From Streptomyces spiramyceticus (GTDB lineage Bacteria; Actinomycetota; Actinomycetes; Streptomycetales; Streptomycetaceae), in the NCBI RefSeq assembly GCF_028807635.1, contig NZ_JARBAX010000001.1:1563001-1627000 (forward strand): a stretch of 64,000 bases of DNA. Reading direction: 5' to 3'. Each line of letters starts with the position of its first letter. The first letter of the stretch is position 1. The notes beneath the pieces were generated by a model. That model worked only from the letters and a program-made list of their open reading frames with translations, was not told the origin of the DNA and searched no databases. A program made the position numbers and the translations under genes. Below, piece after piece: positions 51,808-59,766 of this stretch.

Positions 51808-52585
51808 CCGGCGGCGCAGCGACACCGTCGGCGTCGGCCGACGGCTCCTCCAGCAGATCCCGCGCCATAAGCGTGGCGCCGGCCACAGCGCCGGGCATCA
51901 GGAAGACGGCAACCAGCGGAACGAGGAAGGCGAGCGTGAGCGGTACGCCGAACCCGAGAGTGAGCAGGCGGCGCCCGCGCAGCAGGGTCAGCCGCTGCTT
52001 CAGCTCGACGCCGCGCCGCTGAAGCGCCACCGCCGTTAGCTCCTCCGCAAGGAAGAACCCGGAGACGCAGAAGCCGATGACGGGTACGACGGTCTGGCCG
52101 ACGACGGGGACGAACCCGCAGGCGAAGAGCAGGACGCCGTACAGCACCACCCGGGCGAGAACGCGCACGCTGTCACGCGCCGAGATCCACAGCTCCCGGA
52201 TCAGCGGCAGGCCCGACTCGGGGGCGGTCCCGTCCGGGGACACGGAGCGGTCGACGCGCTCGGACAGCGACTCGTAGAAGGGCTGCCCGACGAGGAGCGT
52301 CACGGCGGTGAAGGTGATCACCGCGAGGAACAGTGCGAGGGCGAAGACCAGCGCGGTCAGCGCACCGCGGAAGAGGCCGAGCCAGGGGGAGCCCCAGTCG
52401 TCGGCGAAGGGGGTGGCCCAGGCGGTGAGGTCATCGGCCCCGTAGATCAGCCCGAACAGCGCACCGAGGTACAGCAAGAAGGTCACAAGCCCGGGCAAAA
52501 GACCGAAACCGTACGCTTTGCCATGCCGGCCAACCCACCGCTGGCCCTTCATCAAGTAACCGAAACCCACCCCGAGATCACGCAT
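51797..52585 (-). CDS. EI24/CysZ-like membrane protein
   Basis: 262 aa with about five to six helices. FGYLMKGQRWVGRHGKAYGFGLLPGLVTFLLY, LVGQPFYESLSERVDRS and GFVPVVGQTVVPVIGFCVSGFFLAEELTAVALQRRG follow the EI24-domain pattern; CysZ members are sulfate permeases, but the actinobacterial group is uncharacterised. The C-terminus is charged and cytoplasmic. Confidence 0.85.
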   Translation of the reverse strand: MRDLGVGFGYLMKGQRWVGRHGKAYGFGLLPGLVTFLLYLGALFGLIYGADDLTAWATPFADDWGSPWLGLFRGALTALVFALALFLAVITFTAVTLLVGQPFYESLSERVDRSVSPDGTAPESGLPLIRELWISARDSVRVLARVVLYGVLLFACGFVPVVGQTVVPVIGFCVSGFFLAEELTAVALQRRGVELKQRLTLLRGRRLLTLGFGVPLTLAFLVPLVAVFLMPGAVAGATLMARDLLEEPSADADGVAAPPVTA

Positions 52586-52811
52586 GGAACCAGCCTATCG
52601 GCGCGAACGCCTGACGCTCCCCCCTATCCCCTGTCGCTCAGCAGACGCTGCTCACCTGCCCGCCGCCGGATCGCCGTCGCCGAGGGCGATCCACTCGCGG
52701 GAGAAGCGGTCGGCGCGGCTGCGGCAGCCGCCCGGGCGGGCGTTGGGCGACGGCCGCCCGCGCAGCGGGAGTTCGGCCCGCGGCGGGAGTTCCGGCGGCC
52801 GGCGCCTTGGC

Positions 52812-52817
52812 TAATCT
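52812..52817 (+). promoter_or_regulatory. Possible -10 box, leaderless start
   Basis: TAATCT lies 6 bp before the GTG of the AfsR-like gene, and no ribosome-binding site is present. This spacing puts the expected transcription start at or near the GTG itself, the usual layout of leaderless mRNAs in streptomycetes. No clear -35 box is seen. Confidence 0.45.
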
Positions 52818-52823
52818 GCACGG

Positions 52824-55800
52824 GTGACCACCGACCTGACCCTGCTGCCGCGCGTCGCCTATCGCGGGCTGGAGATCACTGCGCCCCGGCTCCGCGACCT
52901 CCTCGCCCTGCTCGCGGGCGACCTGCGCACCGGCTGCAGCACCGAGCGCCTCGTGGCGGGACTGTGGCCGGACGAGTTGCCGGAGCGGCCGGCAAAGGCG
53001 GTGCAGGTCCTCGTGTCCAGGGCTCGGGCGCAGCTGGGCGCCGACGTCGTCGCCAGCACGCCGACCGGATACCGGCTCACCCTCGCCGAGGATCAGGTCG
53101 ACAGCTCCGCCCTGCTGCTGTACGCCGCCACGAGCGCGGACCGGGCCAGGGCCGGGGACCATGCGGGATCGCTGGCCGCGGCCGAGGCCGGGCTCGCGCT
53201 GTGGGAGGGCACCCCGGACGGGGCCGGCGGACCCGGCGAAAGCACAGACCCCGTGGCGGCGCTGCGCACCGAGCGCGTCCCCGTCCGCGGCACGCTCGTA
53301 CGCGCGCAGGCGCTCGCGCTCGCCCGCCTCGGACGGCATGCGGAGGCGGCCGGGCCGCTGGCCGTGGCCGCCTCGGAGCATCCTCGCGACGAGGAGGTGC
53401 TCGCCGCGCTGCTGCGCGGTGAGGCGGCGACGGCGGGCCCGTCCGCCGCGCTGACGCGGTACGAGGCATACCGCCGCGAGCTGCGCGACGAGCTCGGCAC
53501 GGATCCGGGCGCCAGGCTCAAGGCCGTACAGCAGGAGTTGCTGCGCGGCGAGGCGCCCGTGGTCAGGCACGGCGTGCCGCACGAGCCGAATCCGCTCCTC
53601 GGCCGGGACGAGGACATCGCGGCGGTGCAGCGGCTGCTGCGCGCCTCCCGCGCCGTCACCGTGGTCGGCCCCGGCGGCCTCGGCAAGACCCGGCTCGCGC
53701 ACGCCGTCAGCCGCCAATGGGGTCTCCCCTGCTCAATGGGGTCTCCCCTGCTCGAGCGAAGTCGAGAGCTTGGGGAAGAAGCCGAGAGCTTGGGGAACGA
53801 GCAGCGCGTGGTGTATTTCGTGCCGCTCGCCGGCGTCACAGCGGACGAGGACGTGGCCGCGGAGGTGGCCTCCGCGCTCGGCGCGGGCGAGGGGCGGCCC
53901 GGCGCCATGAGCGGCCACGACCCGGCCGACCCGGTGTCCGGCATCCTCGGCGTGCTCGGCTCCGGGCCCGCGCTGCTGGTTCTCGACAACTGCGAGCAGG
54001 TCGTCCGGGGCGCCGCCGGCCTCGTACGGGCCCTGGTCTCGTCCTCGAAGGACCTGCGGGTGCTCGCCACCAGCCGGGCCCCGCTCGGCCTCACATCGGA
54101 GGCGGTGTACGCGCTGCCGGAGCTCGCTCTCGACACCTCCGTCGAGCTGTTCAGGCAGCGGGCAAGGGCCGCCAGGCCCGGCGTGGAGCTGCCGCCGGAC
54201 GCGGTGGCCGAGCTGTGCCGCCACCTCGACGGGCTGCCGCTGGCCGTGGAGTTGGCCGCGGCGCGGGTGCGGGTGCTTTCGGTGCCGGAGATCGCCCGCC
54301 GCCTCGGCGACCGGTTCGCGCTGCTGCGCGGCGGGGCGCGGGACGTGCCGGAGCGCCACCGCACGCTGCACGCGGTCGTGGAGTGGAGCTGGAACCTGCT
54401 TGCGGAGGACGCAAGGGCGGCGCTGCGCACGCTGTCCGTCTTCCCCGGCGGCTTCTCCGGAGAGGCGGCGGAGCAGGTGCTGGGCGAGGATGCGCTGTTC
54501 CTGCTTGAGCAGTTGGCCGATCAGTCGCTGATCACCGTCGTCGACAGCCCGGCCGGCGTGCGGTTCCGGATGCTGGAGACCATACGGGAGTTCAGCGCGG
54601 CCCGGCGCGCGGAGGCGGGCGAGGACGAGGAGGCCATCGGCCGGTTCCTCGCCTGGGCGCGGGACTTCGGGGTCGCGTACCACGACTGGTTCTTCGGCTC
54701 AGAACCGCAGGTTGCCTGGGAGCGGATCAGGGCCGAGCAGGACAACCTCATGCCGGCCCTGCGGCACGCCCTGGCCCGTGCGGACGGCCCCACCACCGCC
54801 GCCCTCACCGCCGTCCTCGCCGCCCTGTGGTCCACCGACTCCAACTACCTCCGCCTCGCCGCCCTCGCCGCGGACACCGGCCCGCCGCTGTCGCACTACT
54901 ACCCCGAGCCCGAATACGTCGAAGTCGCCCGCGCCGCTGCGGTGTTGTGCACGGCGAGCCTGTTCATGGGCTACGGCCCGCACGTCGTACGCCAGCTCGT
55001 CACCCTCCGGCGGCTGCCCCCGGCCCCGCCGGACACGCTGCTGCGCGCCATCGCGGCAGTGCTGAGCGCGGTCCCCGAGATGCTGCCTCCCGACTACGAC
55101 GCGCTGCGGCGGCTCTGCGACAGCGAGCAGCCGCTGCTCGCAGGCATCGCCGAGTGCGTCGCCACCTACGTCTGGGAGTACGAGCACGACATCGACCGCG
55201 CGCTCGCCTCGGCTCGCCGGACCATCGCCGCACTGGCGCCGGTCAACAACCCGTTCCTACAGGTCATGGGCCACTCCCGGCTGGGCCAACTGTGTTTGCA
55301 GATGGAGCAGGGCGAGGCCGCGTACGGGCACTTCAAGGCGGCGCTCGAGGCGCTGCCGCGGCTCGGCGACGAGCACGACTCCATCGGCGTCCGCTGGGGC
55401 CTCGTCCTCGCCTGCCTGCAGCGGGGCGACCCCGACGAGGCCGAGTACTGGCTGCGGCAGGCGGAGGACGTCAACACCCTGCAGAAGGACGACACCGACA
55501 GTGCCGACCTCGGCGGCCGCGCCGAGATCGCGCTCGCCCGCGGACTGACGGAGGTCGGGCTCGGCTTGTGGCGCAGCGCCGTGGAGGGGGTGGCCGAGGC
55601 CGGCTCGATGTACAGCGGCGATCCCTTCCTCGACCGGTGGGCGCTGAAGATCCAGTCGGCGGCGGTGACGGCGCACGCGCACGCCGGCCGTCTCAAGCTG
55701 GTCGCGGAGGTGGTCGACCGGCTGCGGCAGGGGCTGCGGACCCTGCTCTCCGGTCCGTCCGGCTCGCCCATGGAGCTCCCTGTGTTCGGGACGGTGCTGC

Positions 55801-56057
55801 ACGCCCTTGGCATGGCTGGGCTCGCCTCCGGTGACGCCGGTGCCGTACGGATGATCGCGCTGGCCGAACGGCTGCGGGTGCAGCGCGACTACCAGCCGAC
55901 GATGTCGGCGGACCGCGCCCGGCAGGCGGTCGGGGCCGCCGGGAAAGCTGCCAGGGCGGCGTACGCCGACGCGGTGTCGGAGTACGCCGCCCTGGAGCGG
56001 GACGAGCTGCGGGAGGCGGCCCGCGCTGTCATGGCGGTTACTTCGGGTCGCGGTTGA
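52824..56057 (+). CDS. AfsR-like regulator, repeat inserted after Walker A
   Basis: 1077 aa from a GTG. The N-terminal winged-helix (about 10-95, STERLVAGLWPDELPERPAKAVQVLVSRARAQL) and BTAD (about 100-240) domains are followed by an NB-ARC-like ATPase with Walker A GPGGLGKT (282-289), Walker B ALLVLDNCEQV, and TSRAPLGL; the C-terminus is TPR-like. Directly after Walker A (residues about 298-325) the protein contains a foreign segment with SPLLERSRELGE, encoded by two nested copies of the palindromic element. The frame is kept, but the nucleotide-binding fold may suffer. Possibly regulates the convergent ABC genes. Confidence 0.88.
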   Translation: MTTDLTLLPRVAYRGLEITAPRLRDLLALLAGDLRTGCSTERLVAGLWPDELPERPAKAVQVLVSRARAQLGADVVASTPTGYRLTLAEDQVDSSALLLYAATSADRARAGDHAGSLAAAEAGLALWEGTPDGAGGPGESTDPVAALRTERVPVRGTLVRAQALALARLGRHAEAAGPLAVAASEHPRDEEVLAALLRGEAATAGPSAALTRYEAYRRELRDELGTDPGARLKAVQQELLRGEAPVVRHGVPHEPNPLLGRDEDIAAVQRLLRASRAVTVVGPGGLGKTRLAHAVSRQWGLPCSMGSPLLERSRELGEEAESLGNEQRVVYFVPLAGVTADEDVAAEVASALGAGEGRPGAMSGHDPADPVSGILGVLGSGPALLVLDNCEQVVRGAAGLVRALVSSSKDLRVLATSRAPLGLTSEAVYALPELALDTSVELFRQRARAARPGVELPPDAVAELCRHLDGLPLAVELAAARVRVLSVPEIARRLGDRFALLRGGARDVPERHRTLHAVVEWSWNLLAEDARAALRTLSVFPGGFSGEAAEQVLGEDALFLLEQLADQSLITVVDSPAGVRFRMLETIREFSAARRAEAGEDEEAIGRFLAWARDFGVAYHDWFFGSEPQVAWERIRAEQDNLMPALRHALARADGPTTAALTAVLAALWSTDSNYLRLAALAADTGPPLSHYYPEPEYVEVARAAAVLCTASLFMGYGPHVVRQLVTLRRLPPAPPDTLLRAIAAVLSAVPEMLPPDYDALRRLCDSEQPLLAGIAECVATYVWEYEHDIDRALASARRTIAALAPVNNPFLQVMGHSRLGQLCLQMEQGEAAYGHFKAALEALPRLGDEHDSIGVRWGLVLACLQRGDPDEAEYWLRQAEDVNTLQKDDTDSADLGGRAEIALARGLTEVGLGLWRSAVEGVAEAGSMYSGDPFLDRWALKIQSAAVTAHAHAGRLKLVAEVVDRLRQGLRTLLSGPSGSPMELPVFGTVLHALGMAGLASGDAGAVRMIALAERLRVQRDYQPTMSADRARQAVGAAGKAARAAYADAVSEYAALERDELREAARAVMAVTSGRG
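53714..53798 (-). repeat. Nested palindromic mini-elements in the regulator gene
   Basis: The 85-bp segment starts CCAATGGGGTCTCCCCTGCT, then repeats AATGGGGTCTCCCCTGCTCG, followed by AGAGCTTGGGGAA twice. It reads as one element (arms 53714-53734 and 53778-53798) with a second, complete copy (53735-53777) inside its loop. It is the reverse complement of copy 1 at 2428-2472. Confidence 0.85.
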
Positions 56058-56829
56058 ACAACGCCGTCGACCAGCGGTAGCCGAGCGCGGTGAGGCCGAC
56101 GCACCAGGCGATCGCGATCCACCCGTTGTTGCCGATCTCGGTGCCGAGCAGCAGGCCGCGCAGGGTCTCGATGGCGGGCGTGAACGGCTGGTACTCGGCG
56201 ATCGGCTGGAACCAGCCCGGCATGGTGTCGGCCGGGATGAAGGCGCTCGAAATGAGCGGCAGGAGGATCAGCGGCATGGCCATGTTGCTGGCCGCCTCGG
56301 GGTTCGGGCCGGCCATGCCCATCCCGACCGCGATCCAGGTGAGCGCCAGGGCGAACAGCGCGAGCAGCCCGAACGCCGCCAGCCACTCCAGGGCCGTGGC
56401 GTCCGTGGACCGGAAGCCGATGGCCACGGCGACGGCACCGACGAGGACCAGGCTGGCCAGCACCTGCAGCACGCTGCCGACGACGTGTCCGATGAGCACC
56501 GACCCGCGGTAGACCGCCATCGTGCGGAAGCGGGCGATGAGGCCCTCGGTCATGTCCATGGAGACGGAGATCGCGGCCCCGATCACGGTGCTGCCGATGG
56601 TCATCATCAGGAGGCCCGGGACGATATAGGCGATGTAGTCGGAGCGGTCGGCGCCGCCGCCACCGATGCCCGCGCTCATCACGTCTCCGAAGATGTAGAC
56701 GAAGAGGAGTAGCAGCATGATCGGCGTGAGCAGCAGGTTCAGGGTCATGGACGGGTAGCGCCGGGCGTGCAGGAGGTTGCGGCGCAGCATCGTGTTCGAG
56801 TTGCGTACGGCGACGGAGAGGGTGCTCAT
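56038..56829 (-). CDS. DrrB-like ABC transporter permease
   Basis: 263 aa from ATG 56829, which overlaps the ATPase stop by 4 bp. Six helices (LLLTPIMLLLLFVYIFGDVMSAG, YIVPGLLMMTIGSTVIGAAISVSMDMTEGLIARFRTM, and further) match the ABC-2 type DrrB family, including the cytoplasmic MTEGLIARFRTMAVYRGSVL loop. Forms an exporter with the adjacent ATPase. Its 3' end overlaps the AfsR-like gene by 20 bp. Confidence 0.92.
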   Translation of the reverse strand: MSTLSVAVRNSNTMLRRNLLHARRYPSMTLNLLLTPIMLLLLFVYIFGDVMSAGIGGGGADRSDYIAYIVPGLLMMTIGSTVIGAAISVSMDMTEGLIARFRTMAVYRGSVLIGHVVGSVLQVLASLVLVGAVAVAIGFRSTDATALEWLAAFGLLALFALALTWIAVGMGMAGPNPEAASNMAMPLILLPLISSAFIPADTMPGWFQPIAEYQPFTPAIETLRGLLLGTEIGNNGWIAIAWCVGLTALGYRWSTALFNRDPK

Positions 56830-57797
56830 CGGACAGACTCCTTGGGCTGGTTGGGGACCTTGGTTCCGCCGGTCAGGGCGAAGAACACGTCGTCGAGGTC
56901 GGGGGTGTGCACGGTCAGCTCGTCCGCCTCGATGCCGGCCGAGTCCAGCCAGTCGAGGATGGAGCGCAGCTCGCGCTGGCTGCCGTCGCTGGGGATCTGC
57001 AGCGACAGCGCCTCGTCGTCCCTGGTGGCCTCGCGCAGGGCCACGGCGGCGGACTGGTACGCGGCCGGGTCGGCGAACCGAAGCCGCACGTGCCCGCCCG
57101 GGATGAGCCGCTTCAGCTCGTCGGCGCTCCCCTCGGCGGCGATCTTGCCGTCGCTCAGCACCGCGATGCGGTCGGCGAGCTCGTCGGCCTCCTCCAGGTA
57201 CTGGGTGGTGAGGAAGACGGTGACGCCGCCGGAGACCAGCTCGCGGATGATCCCCCACATGGTGTGGCGGCTGCGCGGGTCGAGGCCGGTGGTCGGCTCG
57301 TCGAGGAAGATGATCCGCGGATTGCCGACCAGCGTCATGGCGATGTCGAGGCGGCGCTTCATGCCGCCGGAGTAGGTGGAGACGGGCTTCTTCGCGGCCT
57401 CCACCAGGTCGAAGCGCTCAAGGAGTTCGGCGGCGGTACGGCGGCCCTCGCTGCGGGAGAGTTGGTGCAGGTCCGCCATGAGGAGCATGTTCTCCTGGCC
57501 GGTGATCAGGCCGTCGACAGCGGAGAACTGCCCGGTGACGCCGATCGCGGCGCGCACGGCCTGCGGGTCGGTGGCCAGGTCGTGGCCGCCGACGTTCAGA
57601 TCGCCGGCGTCGGCGGTGATGAGGGTGGAGAGGATCTTGACGGCGGTGGTCTTGCCGGCGCCGTTCGGGCCGAGCAGGGAGAAGACGGTGCCGGCCGGCA
57701 CCGCCAGGTCGATGCCGTCGAGGACCGTCTTGTCCCCGTAGGCCTTGCGCAGCCCCTTGGCCGCGATGGCGGGAGAGTGCGATGTCGTTGTCGTCAT
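56826..57797 (-). CDS. DrrA-like ABC transporter ATPase
   Basis: 323 aa. Walker A GPNGAGKTT (43-51), Q-loop GVTGQFSAVDGLITGQEN, signature STYSGGMKRRLDIA, Walker B IIFLDEPTTGLDP and H-region FLTTQYLEEADELAD are all present; the C-terminal domain is DrrA-type. Powers drug or lipid export through the permease encoded next to it (ATGA overlap). The substrate is not known. Confidence 0.94.
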   Translation of the reverse strand: MTTTTSHSPAIAAKGLRKAYGDKTVLDGIDLAVPAGTVFSLLGPNGAGKTTAVKILSTLITADAGDLNVGGHDLATDPQAVRAAIGVTGQFSAVDGLITGQENMLLMADLHQLSRSEGRRTAAELLERFDLVEAAKKPVSTYSGGMKRRLDIAMTLVGNPRIIFLDEPTTGLDPRSRHTMWGIIRELVSGGVTVFLTTQYLEEADELADRIAVLSDGKIAAEGSADELKRLIPGGHVRLRFADPAAYQSAAVALREATRDDEALSLQIPSDGSQRELRSILDWLDSAGIEADELTVHTPDLDDVFFALTGGTKVPNQPKESVR

Positions 57798-57834
57798 GCC
57801 GCAGAGGTTGCGGCAGGGCGCATTCAGCGCGGTT

Positions 57835-58380
57835 TCACGATGGTTTCAGCGCACTGGAACCGGGCGGCGGAGGCAATGCCTCATCGCCGCCGACGCCCAG
57901 TGTGCGGCTGTAGCGGGTGCCCGGGCGGCCGTCCAGCACGATGTCTTCGACCGGGGCGAAGCCGGCGCGGGTCAGGACGGCCTTCGAGGCCGGGTTGTCG
58001 GTCGTGGTGACTGCGGTGAGTGAGGTGAGGTTGTAGTCGGTTGCGGCGCGTGTGCAGAGGTCTTGTACTGCCGTGGTGGCCAGGCCCTGGCCTGCGGCTC
58101 GTTCGGCTATTCGGTAGCCGAGCTCGGCGGTTCCGGCCGCCGTGATGTCGATCAGGTTGACGCGTCCGAGGATCGCGTCGCCCTGGTCGTCTTGCAGGAC
58201 ATGGAAGTGGTGCAGCCCGGCGGCCTGTTCGGCGAGGATCGCGGCGTGGCGGGCTTCGAAGTGTTTGAAGTAGTCGTCGCCGCGATCGGGTATCGAGCGG
58301 GCGAAGTACGCGCGGTTCTCCCGCTCGAAGGCCAGGAGCGCGGGCGCGTGATCGGCTCGTAGGCGTGTCAGGGTCAGCAC
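57835..58380 (-). CDS. GNAT-family acetyltransferase
   Basis: 181 aa from GTG 58380. The RimJ/RimL-like pattern is clear: N-terminal LTLTRLRADHAPALLAFERENRAYFA, then GRVNLIDITAAGTAELGYRIAERAAGQGLATTAV, with the acetyl-CoA loop ERAAGQGLAT and a final TTDNPASKAVLTRAGF. It lies upstream of the ABC genes in the same direction (37-bp gap), possibly in the same transcript. Substrate unknown. Confidence 0.9.
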   Translation of the reverse strand: MLTLTRLRADHAPALLAFERENRAYFARSIPDRGDDYFKHFEARHAAILAEQAAGLHHFHVLQDDQGDAILGRVNLIDITAAGTAELGYRIAERAAGQGLATTAVQDLCTRAATDYNLTSLTAVTTTDNPASKAVLTRAGFAPVEDIVLDGRPGTRYSRTLGVGGDEALPPPPGSSALKPS

Positions 58381-58701
58381 AAGTGGACGATAGCGCGTTG
58401 ACAGTTGGCCGGCCGGTGGCTGTAATGGGGCGCGTGTCGCGTGACGCCGGCCAAAGAGCAGTGGGCAGGCCGGTAGTTGGGCGAACACCTTTCACCTTGG
58501 GACATGCCATGAGTTCATACTCCGCACCCCCCTTTCGCCTGACGTAAGCGCCTTCGCGCCGTCTCGCGTCCCCTCGTCCTCCGCCGTGTTCAGCACCGGC
58601 GTGTGACGTCCGTACGTCCCGTACGTCCCCGTACGTCGCCGTGCGCCCTCATCCACCCCTCAGCGCCACCCCATGCCCTCATTCAGGAGATTTGACACAG
58701 T
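58381..58701. other. Noncoding gap with GTACGTCC repeats
   Basis: 321 bp between the leftward GNAT gene and the rightward fusion gene. CCGTACGTCC is repeated in tandem three to four times at about 58608-58636. A 12-codon frame at 58508-58546 was considered as a leader peptide and not adopted. Promoters for both genes must be here. Confidence 0.5.
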
Positions 58702-59613
58702 ATGCCCACTTCCTTCAATCAAGCGGTCATCGACGAGTTCCGAGCCAACGGCGGAAAGGTCGGTGGCCCCTTCGAAGGCGGCGACCTCCTTCTGTTGACC
58801 ACCACGGGCGTGAAGTCGGGGAAGCAGCACACCGCTCCCCTCGGCTACGTCCGCGACGGCGACGTGCTGCTGGTCGTCGGGTCCGCCGCCGGTGCGCCCC
58901 GCCATCCCGCCTGGTACCACAACCTGCTCGCCCGGCCCCAGGTGCAGGTGGAGATCGGCACCGAGTCGTTCGAGGCGATTGCCGTCCCGGCCGAGGGTGC
59001 GCGGCGTGACGAGTTGTTCGAGCTCTTTGTGGGTGTGGATCCGGGGTACGGGGATTACCAGGCCCGTACTGAGCGGGTCCTGCCGGTCGTGGTGCTGGAG
59101 CGGGCGGAGCACGAGGGAGCGCCCCGCGAAGTCAGCAATCTCGCCGACAAGCTCATCGAGGTACACACCTGGCTGCGCGGGCAGTTGCGGCATGTGAGCG
59201 ACGAGGTCGACGCGCACTTCGCCGCGCGGGCCGATCGGCAGGGGGCCGGGGAAGCCTCGGTGCCTCCGGGGCTCGGGCTGCAGATACGGCAGCACTGCCT
59301 GGCGTTCTGCCAGACCCTGGAGTTCCATCACACCAGCGAGGACGCGCACCTGTTCAACGCCATTGGGGGCTACCACCCCCACTTGCGCGAGGCCCTCGAC
59401 CGGCTTCGGGCCGAGCACCGGACGGTTGCGCGTATTCAAGGGGAACTCGTTGCCCTGCTGGGCGATGTCAGCAGCGCCGATCCGCTGCGTTTCCGAAGTG
59501 AACTCGATCGGATGTCGGAGGAATTGACCGCCCATCTCGATTACGAGGAGGAAGCGCTGCTGCCCGTGCTGGCCGAGATCCCTTGGCCTCCGGTCGCGCC
59601 CGACACCGCCTGA
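58702..59613 (+). CDS. Nitroreductase-type and hemerythrin fusion protein
   Basis: 303 aa, AGGAG 16 bp upstream of ATG. The N-terminal domain (about 1-130) is a deazaflavin (F420)-dependent nitroreductase/DUF385-like split barrel: LLLLTTTGVKSGKQHTAPLGYVRDGDVLLVVGS and PAWYHNLLARPQVQVEIG. The second part (about 145-300) is a hemerythrin-like four-helix bundle, with His and Glu residues in HTWLRGQLRHVSDEVDAHF, FHHTSEDAHLF, LRAEHRTV and HLDYEEEALL. So it may join F420-linked reduction to a diiron site, as an oxygen, nitric oxide or redox sensor. Confidence 0.88.
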   Translation: MPTSFNQAVIDEFRANGGKVGGPFEGGDLLLLTTTGVKSGKQHTAPLGYVRDGDVLLVVGSAAGAPRHPAWYHNLLARPQVQVEIGTESFEAIAVPAEGARRDELFELFVGVDPGYGDYQARTERVLPVVVLERAEHEGAPREVSNLADKLIEVHTWLRGQLRHVSDEVDAHFAARADRQGAGEASVPPGLGLQIRQHCLAFCQTLEFHHTSEDAHLFNAIGGYHPHLREALDRLRAEHRTVARIQGELVALLGDVSSADPLRFRSELDRMSEELTAHLDYEEEALLPVLAEIPWPPVAPDTA

Positions 59614-59710
59614 GGAGTGCGCCTCTCTGGTCCCTGCCGCCCCAATACCCCCTTGTCGTCACGCGGTTGAAGAGGTAGACCCCTGCGTACCGGTCGATCA
59701 CCATCCCTGA

Positions 59711-59750
59711 TCGCATCCGAACGCATCCGAACGCATCCGAACGCATCCGA
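59711..59750 (+). repeat. Four 10-bp tandem repeats in the M14 leader
   Basis: ACGCATCCGA occurs three times exactly and once as TCGCATCCGA, back to back in phase with the helical turn, ending just before GATCCGGAG, the ribosome site region of the peptidase start (59767). The 10-bp period and identity of units suggest recent slippage. Confidence 0.92.
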
Positions 59751-59766
59751 CGATCCGGAGATACGC

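Noticed and set aside
58508..58546. 12-codon leader peptide before the nitroreductase-hemerythrin gene
   Set aside because: No ribosome site or attenuator-like structure was seen, and it is nearly 160 bp from the gene.
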